A stretch of 64,000 bases of DNA from Paenarthrobacter nitroguajacolicus JCM 14115 (GCA_001313365.1 BBFS01000002.1:76327-140326), one strand, 5' to 3'; counted from the stretch's first letter, positions 20,614 through 32,007 are shown. Numbers and translations: made by a program. The notes: generated from the letters alone by a model not told the origin.

Positions 20614-21631
20614 TTAGCTCAGGTCCACTTCAACGGCAGTGCCGGTTCGGGCGGATTTCTCCGCAGCATCCGCAAGAATCAATGCAGCACGGCCGTCCTC
20701 GAACCCGGGACTCCTGGAAGGCAGGCCTCGAACAGCACGGAGGAACTCTGCAACTTCCAATCGATAGGCCTCTGCATAGCGCTCCAGGAAGAAGTCCTGG
20801 TATGGCCCTATGGACTCAACGGATCGAGGACCCCAGTGCCGGACGAGGTTATCGTTCTTATTCCCCCCCACCTGCAGCAGCCCCCCCTTTGAGCCGAAGG
20901 CTTCGATCCGCTGGTCATAACCGTAGGCTGAGTGGCGCGAATTGATGATCGTCACGAGTTCATCGTTGGACCCCCCCGCAAGGTGACAACGGTGGAATCG
21001 AAATCGCGCGCGTGACGGATGGCGTCGCTGAATACGTTTGCACCTTGTGCTGAAACTTCAACGATATTTGGAATGAAGTATCGTGCCATATCAAGGTCAT
21101 GGATGGTCATGTCCCGGAAGATTCCGCCGGACTGGGGAAGATAGGCTGCCGGGGGCTCCCCCCCGGGTCCCGGCTGGTGATCAGCAGCTGCTCCAGAACT
21201 CCTATTTCCTCAGCGGCCACGCGGCGTTTCAGCTCCACGAAATGGCGGTCAAAGCGCTTGTTGAAGCCAAGGGCAACAGGAACGTCTGACAAAGCCGCTA
21301 TCTCCCGAAAAGCGTTCACGCGGGAAATTTCCAGGTCGATCGGTTTCTCACAGAGGACTGGCACGTCCGCCTCGATCGCCTTTGCGACGAGGTCCAAATG
21401 AGTCGCCGTGGGAGAGGCCACGATGACAGCATCGATCTCACCTGAAGCGAACACTTCATCAGGATCGTCGGTCACCCGACCACCGAATTCGGCTGCCGTT
21501 TGTTTAGCGCCTTCGATGAAGGGATCACAAACCCAGGACAGCGTAGCCTCGTCCAGGGTAGCCAAGCTCATGGCATGTACTTGGCCTATGCGCCCGGTTC
21601 CGAACAGGCCGACTCTGATTTGATGCGTCAT
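20614..21631 (-). CDS. Gfo/Idh/MocA oxidoreductase, inositol 2-dehydrogenase-like
   Basis: NAD(P)-dependent dehydrogenase of about 338 residues. The Rossmann motif is at the N terminus (RVGLFGTGRIGQVHA), the conserved lysine in VPVLCEKPIDLE, the family GFNKRFDRHF block follows, and IHDLDMARYF contains the catalytic Asp-His region of IolG-type enzymes. Breaks near 20868, 20885, 20970 and 21165. It follows the second APC permease gene by 40 bases on the same strand and is probably co-transcribed with it. A cyclitol is the likely substrate by family, but Gfo/Idh enzymes vary widely. Confidence 0.8.
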
Positions 21632-21671
21632 TGCAGATCTCCAAGTCTATGTGGAAGAGGAACCTTTTTTG

Positions 21672-23146
21672 TTAGTCGATCTTTTGCCGGCCCAAGCGTG
21701 CATAAACATCAGGCCGCTTGGAACGCAGGAGGTATGCGTAGACAATCCCGCCGAAGAACAAGGCAAAAGTGAAACTCATGAAGATGGCAGTCATGACTGC
21801 GACCCACCGATAAGTTCCGGGTAATTTGTGATGGCCAGGTAGGTGATGAGCCCCCAGGAAAAAGACGCTGATAATCGGAGCCACGATGGTCTTCCAGACC
21901 GAATCCGGGTCCACCCGCCGGCGGCGAACGAAATAAACAAGCACGGCAAAGCTGGTGATGAACATCAGAAGCAGGACTGCGAAAGTGCCACTCCCGCTTG
22001 CAATCGGGTACAAGGCCTCTGGGGCTACCCCCCCAATGACGGTGAAGACGACGGTTGCGACGGCCCACAACAGGCCAATGGCCAATGCCGACATGTAGGG
22101 CGACTTATGACGGGGGATGCACGCGACCTAGAATCGAGGGCAACGCTCCATCGGCGGCCAGCGAGAAACTGTACCTGGCGGCGATGTTCTGGATCGAGAG
22201 CATTGACGCCAGGATCGAGGTGATGAGCAGGACAATAGCAATATCCGCAAAGATCTTTCCCACCAGCACCGTGGCACCATCGTTGAACAGGTTCACTGTG
22301 TTTGCTGCAGCTGCATCCTGGACTTTGTCAGGACCGATGAAGGATGTGTAAGCCCACGCCGCCACAGCGTAAAACAATCCAATGCCCACCACTGCAATGT
22401 ACGTGGCCCTGGGGATGGTGCGATCCGGGTTCTTGACTTCATCCCGGTAGATGACGGTTGCCTCGAACCCGAAAAAGTTTCCGACGGCGAACAACAACGC
22501 CAGCCCCCCCAATCCGGCATCGGTGATCCATGGCATGGAGAAGCCGATCCCCCTGAACCGCCTCTGCGGATCCTGTGGAGAAGGCCGCAATGTCGAAGAC
22601 AATGACTACTGCAGATTCAAGCAGCATGACAACGGTCAGGACCTTTGCCGAGAGGTCAATGCGGTTATAGGCCAAGAGGGTGGTGATGGCGATGATGCCG
22701 AGCCCGTACCAATACCAGGGGATGTCGGGCCCGTTCAGTGTGTTGACCACGAAGCTCTGGAGCGTGAGAGCGAAAAGGGACGGCGCGAAGAACCCTATGA
22801 AGATGTAGCCAAAGAGCGCCAGCAGTGCTCCCCCCCCGAGGCCCGCAGGTTTACCCAGGCCGGCTGTGACAAATGAATAGAAACCGCCGGGAGCTTCAAC
22901 GCTGCGGCTCATCTTGACGAAGCCGACTGAGAAAATCAGCAGCATGAGCGTCACCAGCAGGTAGATGCCCGGTGCCGTATGGCCGCTGAAGAGAAGCATC
23001 ACAGGCAGTGTGCCTGCAACGGTCGTCAGCGGTGATGAAAAAGCGAGAACGTTCATCACGAGCTCGCCTACGCCCATGTTGCCGCTGAGCTTGTGTTCCT
23101 GGGTTTGAGCCGGCGTTTTCGTCGTACCTCTTGGTGTGCTTGACAT
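21672..23146 (-). CDS. APC-superfamily amino acid permease, copy 2
   Basis: About 485 residues with 12 hydrophobic segments, a close paralogue of the permease at 10356-11827. Shared blocks: LSGNMGVGELVMNVLAFSSP, MSRSV-x-x-PGGFYSFVTAGLG, FGFEATVIYRDEVKNPDRTI and IASGSGTFAVLLLMFITSFA. The N-terminal leader differs (MSSTPRGTTKTPAQ). Breaks near 21800, 22030, 22115, 22506 and 22835. ATG at 23146 after GAGGAT. The operator and the -10 box (TAGTGT, 23181-23186) sit at the same distances as in copy 1. Followed by the inositol-dehydrogenase-like gene. Confidence 0.85.
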
Positions 23147-23209
23147 GTAATCCTCGTCGCGAAATTTTGAGTGCTGAATCACACTACCGACGGGGGATCG
23201 TGGAAGCAC

Positions 23210-23226
23210 TGTACCAGCTTGGGACA
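23210..23226 (-). promoter_or_regulatory. 17-bp operator, TGTACCAGCTTGGGACA
   Basis: Regional dyad upstream of permease copy 2. It lies 23 bases from a minus-strand TAGTGT box (23181-23186) and 64 bases from the start codon. Confidence 0.7.
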
Positions 23227-23289
23227 CGGGATCCCATGGGATATTCCGGCCTGTTCAGCTCACGAAATATCCCATGGGAAAAAGCTTTA

Positions 23290-24283
23290 TCAGGGCCTTT
23301 CGGGCGCCATGGCAGAAGCAGATGGATCAAGTTTTTTCAGATCCACCACATCATTCAAGGGTTCATTGGCCTTCCAGAGACTGAGGTTCCGGGCAAAACA
23401 ATCCACCACTTTTCCCCCCCGCCACCCGATCAGGTCCCCCCCGGAGGCATGAGGTGAGACCAGGATGTCCCGCCGGCTCCACAGCGGATTAGCGGCATCC
23501 AATGGCTCATGCTCGAAGACGTCCAAGCTGCGCCGCCTAGGCGGCCGGAGTCAAGTGACTCCAGAAGGTCTTGCTCCACCACTACCGCCCCGCGGCCCAC
23601 ATTTACCAAGCGAGCTCCGGGCTGCATTTTCTTGAATCGCGACGAGTTGAACAGGCCGCGGGTTTCTTCTGTGAGCGGCAATGTCAGCACCACGTCATCA
23701 ACGATGCCCAGAAGCCGGTCAAGGTCATCAAAACCCGAGATGTGTCCCAACTGTGCGTCATTCCTCGCAGATCGACCCACAATGTCGACGTCCATTCCGG
23801 CAGCACGGAGGAGAAGGACGGTTTCGCGGCCCACCGGTCCCGGCCCCCACAACCAAGACCTTCCGGCCCAGCAGTGGCTCGGTTTCGCGGTGCTGCCATG
23901 TCCGGGCCTGCTGAAGCTCGATGGTGCGGCGCAAATCCTTGGTAAACATCAGCAACACCCCCCCCAGGACCCACTCAGCGATGGGGGCGCTCACACACGC
24001 CGCGGGAGTTGCTGACCACAATGTCGCTGTCGATGATCTCCCGGGTCATGAGGCTGTCCACACCGATGCTGGACGTGTGTATCCAGCGCAACTCGCCGGG
24101 TCCTACTTCCCGAAGGAGTTTGGTCCGGAAATCGTTCAGGAACAGGATCTCTGTTCCTGGCTGGGCGGCCCGAAACTCATCTGCAGTGCGCACCACCGCG
24201 ACATCAGCTTCGGCTTCCAACCGTTCAAGCGGAGGCAGCGGCCGGCCCTCCTGAACAATCACCATCACTTTCGGCCGCGACAC
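23290..24283 (-). CDS. D-2-hydroxyacid dehydrogenase (phosphoglycerate-dehydrogenase-like)
   Basis: NAD-dependent D-isomer-specific 2-hydroxyacid dehydrogenase of about 325 residues. N-terminal substrate domain with WIHTSSIGVDSL and a NSRGVCERPIAEWVLGGVL helix; NAD domain with VLVVGAGPVGRETVLLLRAAG; catalytic Arg in VNVGRGAVVV, Glu in DVFEHEPLD and His in SPHASG. Breaks near 23412, 23437, 23845, 23960 and 23995. The start is a GTG at 24283. It is the third gene after the SDR and the IlvD-type dehydratase on the same strand. It may reduce a 2-keto acid formed there, which is inferred from position. Confidence 0.8.
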
Positions 24284-24376
24284 AGCTTCCCGGGCCTTCC
24301 CCCCCTCATCGGCACTCCCCCCCGGTTGTTCTCATGTTCGGACGCGTAGCTACTCACCAGCCGCCCTGCCAACCGC

Positions 24377-26128
24377 TCATGAGCCATAGGGCAAACGCTG
24401 CGGTTCCTCATCAGGAAGGCCCTTGAGGAAGTCGAAGTCACAGCCTTCGTCGGCCTGGTTGACGTGATCGATGAAGAGCCGTCCGTAGCCACGCCGGTAT
24501 TTCGGTTCGGGGAGCTTGAGTTCGGCAAGTCGGCTCTTGATCTCCTCCGCGGGGGATATCCAGGTCCAGGCGCTGGTTCTCTACGTCCAGCACAATGGGA
24601 TCCCCCCCGTCCCGGACTATCGCCAGCGGTCCACCTACCGCCGCCTCAGGCGATACGTGCAACACTGTGGTTCCAAAGGCGGTGCCGCTCATCCTGCATC
24701 GGAAATACGGACAATGTCACGGATGCCGCGCCGCAACAGCCTTTCGGGAATGGGCAGCATGCCCCCATTCAGGCATCCCGGGAGCTCCCACGGGCCCGCT
24801 GTTTCGCAAGACCAGAACAGAGTCTTCGGTGATGTCCAGCTCGGGATCGTCAATCCTGCGCCCAAGATCATAAATGTCCTCGAACACCACCGCCGATCCC
24901 TTGTGCTGCAACAGATCCTTGGATGCCGCGCTTCGCTTGATGACCGCACCGTTGGGTGCCAAGGAGCCGCGGACGACGGCGATGCCTCCGGAGGCATCAA
25001 ACGGGGGGGCTTCGAGCGTGCTGACCACTACGCCATCGGGTTCGGGGGGGGCCGAGTTGTAACCATTTTCGAGGGACTCACCTGTGACCGTAATGGCGTC
25101 CTTGTTCAGCAGCGGCGCCAGTTCCTTGAGTACCGTGGAAATGCCGCCCACCTGGAACAGCTGCTGCACCAAGTACTCGCCCGAGGGGCGGACGTTGACA
25201 ATGCGGGGGCGTACGTTGCGAAATCTCATGGAAGCGATCCAACGGCAACTCGTAACCGACGCGCCTCGCGAGCGCCAGAAGATGCACTACTGCGTTAGTG
25301 GAACCACCCACGGCCATCAGGAGGGTGATGGCGTTATCGAACGCCTCTTTCGTCAATATTTCGCTTGGCTTTGGTCCCTGTGACATGGCCATTTCAACTG
25401 CCCGGCGTCCTGTGGCTTCGGCAGCTTGGGCACGACGCGCGTCCACGGCCGGGATTGATGCAGTGCCCGGCAAACACATGCCGAGTGCCTCAACCAGCGA
25501 CGTCATGGTAGAGGCGGTTCCCATTTCGCTGCAGTGTCCAGCAGAGGGCTTGGCAGCCGACTCAAGCTCGTCGAAGTCAGCCTCGGTGATCTTTCCTGCA
25601 CGCAGCTCATCGGCATACTTCCACGTGTCCGTGCCGACACCAAGCTGCTTACCACGGAAGTGCGCCGGCTCTTGGGGGCCCACCGGTGAGCATGATGGTC
25701 GGGACGTCCGCACTCGCAGCACCCATGAGTTGGGCTGGAACGGTCTTGTCGCAGCCGCCCAGGAGCACGATGGCGTCCAACGGGTAGCGCGGATGGATTC
25801 TTCAACGTCCATGGCCATGAGGTTTCGGAACTGCATGGCTGAAGCTTCATGAGACTCTCGCCCAGGGAAATGGTGGGGGAACTCCAGGGGGGAGCCCACC
25901 GGCCATGAGGACACCGCGCTTGACAGCGTCGGCCAGCAGCTTGAAGTGAATATTGCAGTTGACAAGCTCCGACCACGAGTTCGCGATGCCGATGACCGGT
26001 TTGTCCTTGAGTGCGAAGCGGGAGAAGCCTTCAGCCTGAATCGCTGTTCGGTGAACGAATCCCGTGAGGTCGTGGGGGGGTGCAAACCAGCGCGCACTGC
26101 GGAGGTCCTTATAGCTCGACTCTTCCAT
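24377..26128 (-). CDS. IlvD/Edd-family dehydratase, probably a sugar acid dehydratase
   Basis: Fe-S dehydratase of about 580 residues. Cluster and Mg ligands are seen in [15 protein letters not shown] and [15 protein letters not shown], and [37 protein letters not shown] and [21 protein letters not shown] follow in family order. The N terminus ([20 protein letters not shown]) resembles the arabonate/sugar-acid dehydratase branch more than biosynthetic IlvD. Breaks near 24550, 24603, 24775, 25005, 25045, 25215, 25670, 25785, 25885 and 26075. It lies between an SDR and a D-2-hydroxyacid dehydrogenase, fitting a non-phosphorylative sugar acid route. Confidence 0.85.
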
Positions 26129-26180
26129 GTCTTTAGCTCCTTGGGTTTGATCGGTCTTGACAGGTAATTAGTGACGATGC

Positions 26181-26954
26181 CTACGCGGCTGACGTGCCGC
26201 CGTCGAATGCCATGCTGGTTCCGGTCGCAAAGGTTCCGTCGACCGCCAGGAAATAGATGGCTGCTGCCACTTCGTCGGGATCCGCGAGACGGTTCAGCGG
26301 CACAGTGCTCTCTTTCAATCTCCGGGCCTCTGTTGGGTCCGGCGCCGCGGCCAGGCCTTCACGCACCATGGGCGTGTCAATCGGTCCCGGGCAAACGGCG
26401 TTGACTCGGACCAGTGGCGCCAGTTCCAGTGCCATGGCCCGGGTGAGGCCCACAACGCCTGCTTTCGCCGCGCAGTAGTGAACAAGGCCTGGCACGCCCA
26501 TGGCGGCGAGATCGGATGCGACGTTGACGATCGAGCCGCCCCCCCGGACCGTCTCATATGGAGTGCAGCCTCCCGCGCCACGTAGAAGGTGCCGGACAAG
26601 TTTGTCTCCAGCACTTCGTGCCAGCGGCCTTCGGTAAGGTCTTCCAACGCAACATGTCCGGCTACACCCGCAGCGTTGACCACTACGTCCAAGCCACCTA
26701 GTGAGTGGATCGCGCCCCGCACGGCGTTCTTGACCTCGCTGGCAGCGGCGACATCGGCAACCACCGTGTGGGCGCCGGCGTCGATATCTTCTGCCACACG
26801 CTGCAATTCCTCAGAACGCCGGGCCAGCAACGCGAGCCGGTGACCCCCGCTTGCCGAAGAGTCTTGCGGTCGCTTCCCCCCCAACGCCTGAGGTTGCACC
26901 AGTGATGAGAACCCGAAGGGGTTCCGTTCGGGTTTGTTGCTCGCGGTCCATCAT
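26181..26954 (-). CDS. Short-chain dehydrogenase/reductase (SDR)
   Basis: Classical NAD(P)-dependent SDR of about 255 residues. The cofactor motif is ITGATSGVGG, then VVVNAAGVAG (NAG), the catalytic Ser in VNVASDLAAMG, and the Tyr-Lys pair in YCAAKAGVVGLTRAMALELA; PGPIDTPMV and GTSMAFDGGTSAA close the protein. Start at one of two adjacent ATG codons after GAGGAG. Breaks near 26543, 26848 and 26876. First gene of the SDR-IlvD-dehydrogenase operon; the shared operator (27032) is 78 bases upstream, with a TAGTGG -10-like box at 26999-27004. By position it may oxidise a 2-keto-3-deoxy sugar acid. Confidence 0.85.
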
Positions 26955-27031
26955 CGGCGACGGGCTCCTCTTGCTTGGCAGTGGCGGACTAGTACGTCCC
27001 ACTAAAACAGCGCGCAGCTACCCCCCCCAGC

Positions 27032-27048
27032 TGTCTCACATTGAGACA
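27032..27048. promoter_or_regulatory. 17-bp operator, perfect dyad TGTCTCACATTGAGACA
   Basis: The most symmetric member of the set: 7-base arms around CAT. It lies in the divergent spacer between the SDR gene (minus) and the Gfo/Idh gene (plus). On the plus side a TAGGCT box (27071-27076) sits 22 bases away, on the minus side a TAGTGG box with an inflated C8 run in between. Confidence 0.8.
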
Positions 27049-27145
27049 CAGAGCACACGGACAACGTTCCTAGGCTGATCAACAGATGCCGCCGTCAGTC
27101 TGCGGCACAGCACCGCGGGACAGCGGTAGAGACTAAGGAGCGCTC

Positions 27146-28360
27146 TTGGAACAGCAAAACCGCCTTGGGGTTGGCCTGATTTCGGTCGGATGGATGGGGA
27201 GACTGCATTCCCGCGCGTATCTGGCGACCAAGCAGTTCTTTCCTGAACTGCCCCCCCGCCATCCAGAACTGGTGATCGCTGCCGACCCGGACGATGCCGG
27301 CCGCCATCACGCCGAAGACGCGCTCGGCTACAAGCAAACGGCCACGGACTACCGCAAAGTGCTGGAAAACCCGGACGTGGATGTCGTATCTATCTGCTCA
27401 CCCAACTTCCTTCACCATGAAATAGCGCTTGCCACCATCGAGGCAGGTAAACACTTCTGGATTGAGAAGCCCATGGGCCGCAGCGCCCAAGAGTCCCGTG
27501 AGATTGCCCAAGGGGCCGAGGCCGCTGGCTCATCACCTCCGTTGGGTTCAACTACCGGCACGCCCCCGGCAGTGGCCGAAGCGCGCAGGCTGATCAGGTC
27601 CGGAACTCTGGGCAAGATCACCAATGTGCAGATCCGTCTGCTCACCGGATACGCCTCGGATCCAAACCAAGTCTTCACCTGGCGCTATGAGCAGGCACGT
27701 GCAGGATCCGGCGTCCTGGGCGACGTACTGAGCCACGGTTTCGACCTCGCCCAGTTCCTGGTGGGTCGCATCACGTCGCTGAACGCCGTCACCGAGACAT
27801 TCATCAAGGACCGGCCGCTCCCCCCCGCTGGCAACTCCTCGAATTCCTTCGACATGGGTCAGGCTTCCGAAGTCACCCGAGAGGTGGAGAACGAGGATTA
27901 CACTGCCATGCTTGCCCGTTTCGAGGGTGGAGCAATCGGCATGTTCGAATCCACGTGTCGCCATCGGCCCACACGCCGAGTACATCATCGAGGTCTACGG
28001 CACCGAGGGATCATTGCGTTGGAATTTCGAACGAATGAACCAATTGGAACTCGCCACCGACCGCACTGGCTATCGCACCATCATGACTCCCCCGTCCTTC
28101 GGCGAGTTCGGCCGCTTCCAGCCCGGACCCGGCCCCGGCATCGGCTTCAATGACCTCAAGACCATTGAGGCGGCACTGTTCTTGCGTTCGGTGGCCGAAG
28201 GGAAACAACTGGGTCCGTCCGTCGCGGATGGCTGGTCAGCGTCCGAGCTCGTTGATGCCTCGCTGCGTAGCGCCGGCTCCGGCGACTGGGTCCAGATTCC
28301 GGAGGTTTCCGGGAAAACCACCTACCAGGCTAGGCACAACCTCACTCCACCCGCAATAAA
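27146..28360 (+). CDS. Gfo/Idh/MocA family oxidoreductase
   Basis: About 400 residues, the only plus-strand gene inside the regulon. It starts with TTG after a strong AAGGAG. Rossmann motif LGVGLISVGWMGRLHSRAYL, conserved lysine in HFWIEKPMGRSA, then a SVGFNYRHAPAV-type block after a break near 27530, and GVLGDVLSHGFDLAQFLVG with the Asp-His catalytic area. Breaks also near 27252, 27820 and 27957. The C-terminal end is uncertain: a slip close to the stop makes termination near 28360 most likely, just before the terminator at 28361. Substrate unknown, cyclitol or sugar by family. Confidence 0.8.
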
Positions 28361-28392
28361 AGGAGGCCGGATTATCAATGATCCGGCCTCCT
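28361..28392. terminator. Bidirectional terminator between convergent genes
   Basis: Perfect 12-bp stem AGGAGGCCGGAT/ATCCGGCCTCCT with an 8-base loop. On the minus strand it is followed by TTTTATT. It separates the plus-strand Gfo/Idh gene from the convergent aldehyde dehydrogenase. Confidence 0.85.
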
Positions 28393-28408
28393 CTTGTTGC
28401 GTTGTAAA

Positions 28409-29765
28409 TTACTTGGCGAAGCGGAACAACTTCTTGTTGGCGAACTCGAGCATGCCCACCTTGCCCAGTTCCCGTCCATAACCGGACTTCTTGACACCAC
28501 CGAACGGTACATCGGCTCCGCTGAGTCGTAGGCGCCAATGAACACCATTCCGACGTCGAGCTGGTTCCCTACCCGCTCGGCACGCTCGTGGTCATCACAA
28601 ATCACCACGGAACCGAGGCCATACGGCGACGAATTCGCGAGTTTGATGGCTTCCTCATCGCTGCTGACCTTGTAAAGCTGGGCAACCGGTCCGAAGAGCT
28701 CTTCACTGTAGACGTCCATGGCAGGAGTGATATTGGTAATCACTGTTGGGGTGAAGACGTTGCCTGCGGTTCGTTATTGCCCACCAGGATTTCGGCACCT
28801 TGATCGATGGCTCCCTGTACCTGCCCCCTTCAGGAACTTAGTGGCTGAATCTGAAGACATCGGGCCAAAGTCGCCGTTATCGTACGATTGGCCGGCAATG
28901 GCTGCCTTGAACTTTTCGGAGAACTCATCGAAGTGCTTATCCAGCACGACGATTCGCTTCGAGCCGTTGCACGACTGACCGGTGTTGCCCATCCGTCCCA
29001 TGACAGCTTTTCGCACTGCTTGATCCAGGTCGTCCGTCTCGAGAACAATGAATACGTCGGCACCGCCGAGCTCCAGCACGCACTTTTTCAAGGCACGACC
29101 TGCCTGCTCAGCCACGATTGCGCCCACCTGCTCGGAGCCAGTGAGAGAAACGCCTTGGATGCGGTCGTCCGCGATGATGTCTGAGATCTGCTGATGTGTG
29201 GCGAAGAGATTGACGTAGGCGCCATCCGGAAAGCCCGCGTCTCGGAACAGCTCTTCAAGTGCCAGAGCAGATTCCGGGCATTGGCTCGCGTGGCGGACTA
29301 TCACGGTGTTGCCCAGGATGATGTTGGGAATCGCGAAGCGTGCCACCTGATAGTACGGGTAGTTCCACGGCATGATGCCAGAACTACGCCCAGGCCTTGG
29401 TATCGGAAGAACGTCCGCAGACCATCGGCTACCTCAAGGTCCTCGTCGGCCAGCCATTCCTCTGCGTGCTCGGCGAAGGCTGCGGCGATGGAACCGGAGA
29501 ACTCTGCTTCTCCGGCTGCCTGCGCGAGGGGGGGCTTGCCCATCTCCCGGTTGATGATGGCTGCAAGCTTGTCCTTGCGTTCCACGAAGAGTTCGGCCAG
29601 GCGCTTGGCCAAAGCAGCCCGCTCAGCCACTGTGGTGGTGCGTGACCAGTCCTGGTAGGTAGCCTGGGCTGCGGTCAGGCCGGCTTCTACCTCTGCATCT
29701 GTGGCCGCTGGGTATTGTGCGTGCTTGGTTCCCGTGGCTGGATCAATAACGGTAAATGCGCTCAT
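28409..29765 (-). CDS. NAD(P)-dependent aldehyde dehydrogenase, succinate-semialdehyde-dehydrogenase-like
   Basis: Aldehyde dehydrogenase of about 455 residues. N terminus [39 protein letters not shown] is the conserved cofactor-domain block; [19 protein letters not shown] binds NAD; the general base Glu is in [13 protein letters not shown] and the catalytic Cys in [29 protein letters not shown] and [15 protein letters not shown] close the fold. Breaks near 28515, 28775, 28827, 29380 and 29530. It lies downstream of iolD with an intervening hairpin. The residue pattern around the Cys matches SSADH-like enzymes, so a short semialdehyde acid is plausible. Confidence 0.85.
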
Positions 29766-29816
29766 GTTGGTACTCCTTTGTCAGTATTTAGGCTGAGTAT
29801 GGTCCGGTAAATGGGT

Positions 29817-29849
29817 CAGGCGGGACCGTCGCATGACGGCCCCCGCCTG
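29817..29849 (-). terminator. Imperfect hairpin between iolD-like and aldehyde dehydrogenase genes
   Basis: CAGGCGGGACCGTC pairs with GACGGCCCCCGCCTG around GCAT with one mismatch and one extra C in a run. It may attenuate read-through from the iolD-like gene into the dehydrogenase gene. Confidence 0.5.
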
Positions 29850-29855
29850 TTGCGC

Positions 29856-31821
29856 TTAGCGCTGGTCAGGTGCAGTGGTGGCTGCGTAGAAGCGCTGGCG
29901 GGCGCGGCCCTCCAAGTGCTTTGCAGTACCCTCCTGGCTGCCCGGACGCTGCGAGGTCATAGGCACTCCCACGTCCCAGAAGGCTCCGCTGCCGGACAGG
30001 TAGCGCCAAGGCTCCACCCGAGCAACGATCACTGCGGGGGGGCCGTCCCCCCCTTCCTTGGCCTCCTTGAGCGCATTCTGGAACTCCTCAACGGTGGAGG
30101 TGGACCAAGCTGCACATCCCATGCTGGCGGCATTGGCGGCAATGTCGAAGTCCAGAACTGCCCCCGTCAAGGCGACCGGACTCAGTGCTGCGTTCCCGAT
30201 ACTGTGTCCCGAACTCGCGCCCGGGGGGCCACCCTTGGAGACCTGTAGCGGCCAGATGCACTGGTGTCCGCGGTTGTCGATCACAATGGTGATGATCTTT
30301 TTGCGTTCCTGTACGGCTGTGACCAGCTCCGTTGGCTGCATGAAGTAGGTGCCGTCACCGATCAAGACGTAGACCTCTCCCGGCGCGTCCCCCACGTGCG
30401 ATCCGGTAGCCGAGGCCGGCCGGAATCTCATGGCCCATGCACGAGTTGGCGTACTCGAAGTGGATTTCAGCGCCGTTGGACGTATCCCAGGCCTTGTGGA
30501 TGCCCTCAACCACACCACCGGAGCCAGGATCAGTGCGTCCTGGTTGGTTGCGGTGCGGTTCAGAACGTCGATGACCTGGGCCTGGCTCATGTTTTCACCG
30601 GGGGGGAATGCCTGAAGATCGTGCTTGCGCACCTCAAGGGTGGCCTTCCGAGCGTCCGCGATCTCGCTGCGGTAATCAGCGGAGGTGCCGAAGTCAATGG
30701 CTGCCAGTCGTTCCCGCAGCGCCGCAAGCGAAAGTTTCGCATCGCCGATGACCGGGAATGAACCCATCTTGTGAGCGTCGAACGAGCCAACGTTGAGGTT
30801 GACGAACTTCACGTTGGGGGTTCTGGAACAACGAGTGTGAAGCGGTGATGAAGTCCTGGAGGCGTGAACCAACGGTGATGACAACATCAGCACCATCGGC
30901 GATCTCGTTGGCTCCCACCGTTCCGGTCACACCCAGCGCGCCCAGGTTCAGCTCACTAATGGGACCGCTGCCCTTACCTGCATAGGTCTCAGTAACCGGG
31001 ATTCCGAAGTCGGCGCTGAAGCGTGCCAGTTCCTCCTGGGCCTTCGAGTACCGGACACCACCTCCTGAAATCAGCAGGGGACGCTCGGCGTTCGCGATGA
31101 TGTCGGCAGCATCGCGGTATTCGTCCTCCACAGCCGGACGACGACGAATGTGCCACACCCGCGGCGTGAAGAAGGACTCCGGGAAGTCGAATTCCGCGCC
31201 CTGAATATCTTGCGGCAGACAGACCACGACGGCGCCGGTTTCCACGGGATCGGTAAGAACACGCATGGCCTCCGGAAGGGTGGACAGCAGTTGGGCTGGA
31301 TGAGTGATGCGGTCGAAATAGCGGCTGACCGGACGGAAGCAGTCGTTGGCGGAGACGTCCCTCTCTACCGGATGCTCGATCTGCTGCAGCACCGGATCAC
31401 CAAAACGGTTGTTGATGATGTCGGCAGGGAACAGAAGCACGGGGGAGGCGGTTGGTGGTTGCCGTCGCGGCCCCCGGAAACCATGTTGGTGGACCCCGGC
31501 CCTGCGGAAGCCGTGCACGCAAGGGTGGCTGCGCGGTTGGAAGCCTTTGCGAAACCAATGGCTGCATGGACCATGGACTGCTCATTCTTGCCCTGGTAGT
31601 GGGGGGAAATCCACACCGTACTCGTCGATTCCCTGCGCCAATCCAACGGAATTTCCGTGGCCAAAAATGCCGTACATGCCGGGAATGAGGCGACGACGCT
31701 CACCGTCCAATTCGCTGTATTGGACCTGAAGGTATTCAACGATTGCTTGTGCGACAGTGCGGCGGCGGACGGCCTTGTTGTCGACCACGGTGCCGATGTC
31801 AGCAGCGGCTGTGCTAGTCAT
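29856..31821 (-). CDS. iolD: IolD-like 3D-(3,5/4)-trihydroxycyclohexane-1,2-dione hydrolase (ThDP-dependent)
   Basis: Thiamine-diphosphate enzyme of about 640 residues; IolD opens the cyclic dione of the inositol pathway to 5-deoxy-glucuronate. The N-terminal PYR domain has YGIFGHGNSVGLAQ, YQGKNEQSMVHAAIGFAKA with the catalytic Glu, and GPGSTNMVSGAATATTNRLP. SVNDCFRPVSRYFDRI-like and LPQDIQGAEFDF blocks are typical of IolD. The C-terminal PP domain holds VLIGDGTYFMQPTELVTA and later VIDNRGHQCIW, the GDG...N ThDP-Mg motif. Breaks near 30040, 30220, 30395, 30510, 30600, 30815, 31480 and 31605. No iolB, iolC, iolE or iolJ gene is in the window, so it may act on a related ring. Confidence 0.85.
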
Positions 31822-31907
31822 GCGATCTCCTAAATTCGAAGGTGCGTCGGCATTTGCAAACCGATTCGCCCGAACTTCAGGTTTTCACCGTCGGGGGGGC
31901 CGTGGTG

Positions 31908-31924
31908 TGTCCCACTTTGATACG
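31908..31924 (-). promoter_or_regulatory. 17-bp operator, TGTCCCACTTTGATACG
   Basis: Regional dyad with one mismatch at the last base, 87 bases upstream of the iolD-like start. No convincing -10 box at the usual 22-23 base distance; an inflated run between them may distort the spacing. Confidence 0.6.
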
Positions 31925-31965
31925 CGGCGGGGTTTCCTCCGCGGTAAATCAGTAGAAAGCAGGAA

Positions 31966-32007
31966 ACAGCAGCCGACGCGTACGCGTGTACCGCCGTCGG
32001 CTGCTGT
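31966..32007 (-). terminator. Terminator after the third Gfo/Idh gene
   Basis: Perfect 13-bp stem ACAGCAGCCGACG (31966-31978) with CGTCGGCTGCTGT (31995-32007). It lies about 20 bases past the stop at 32026 of the minus-strand gene. Confidence 0.8.
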
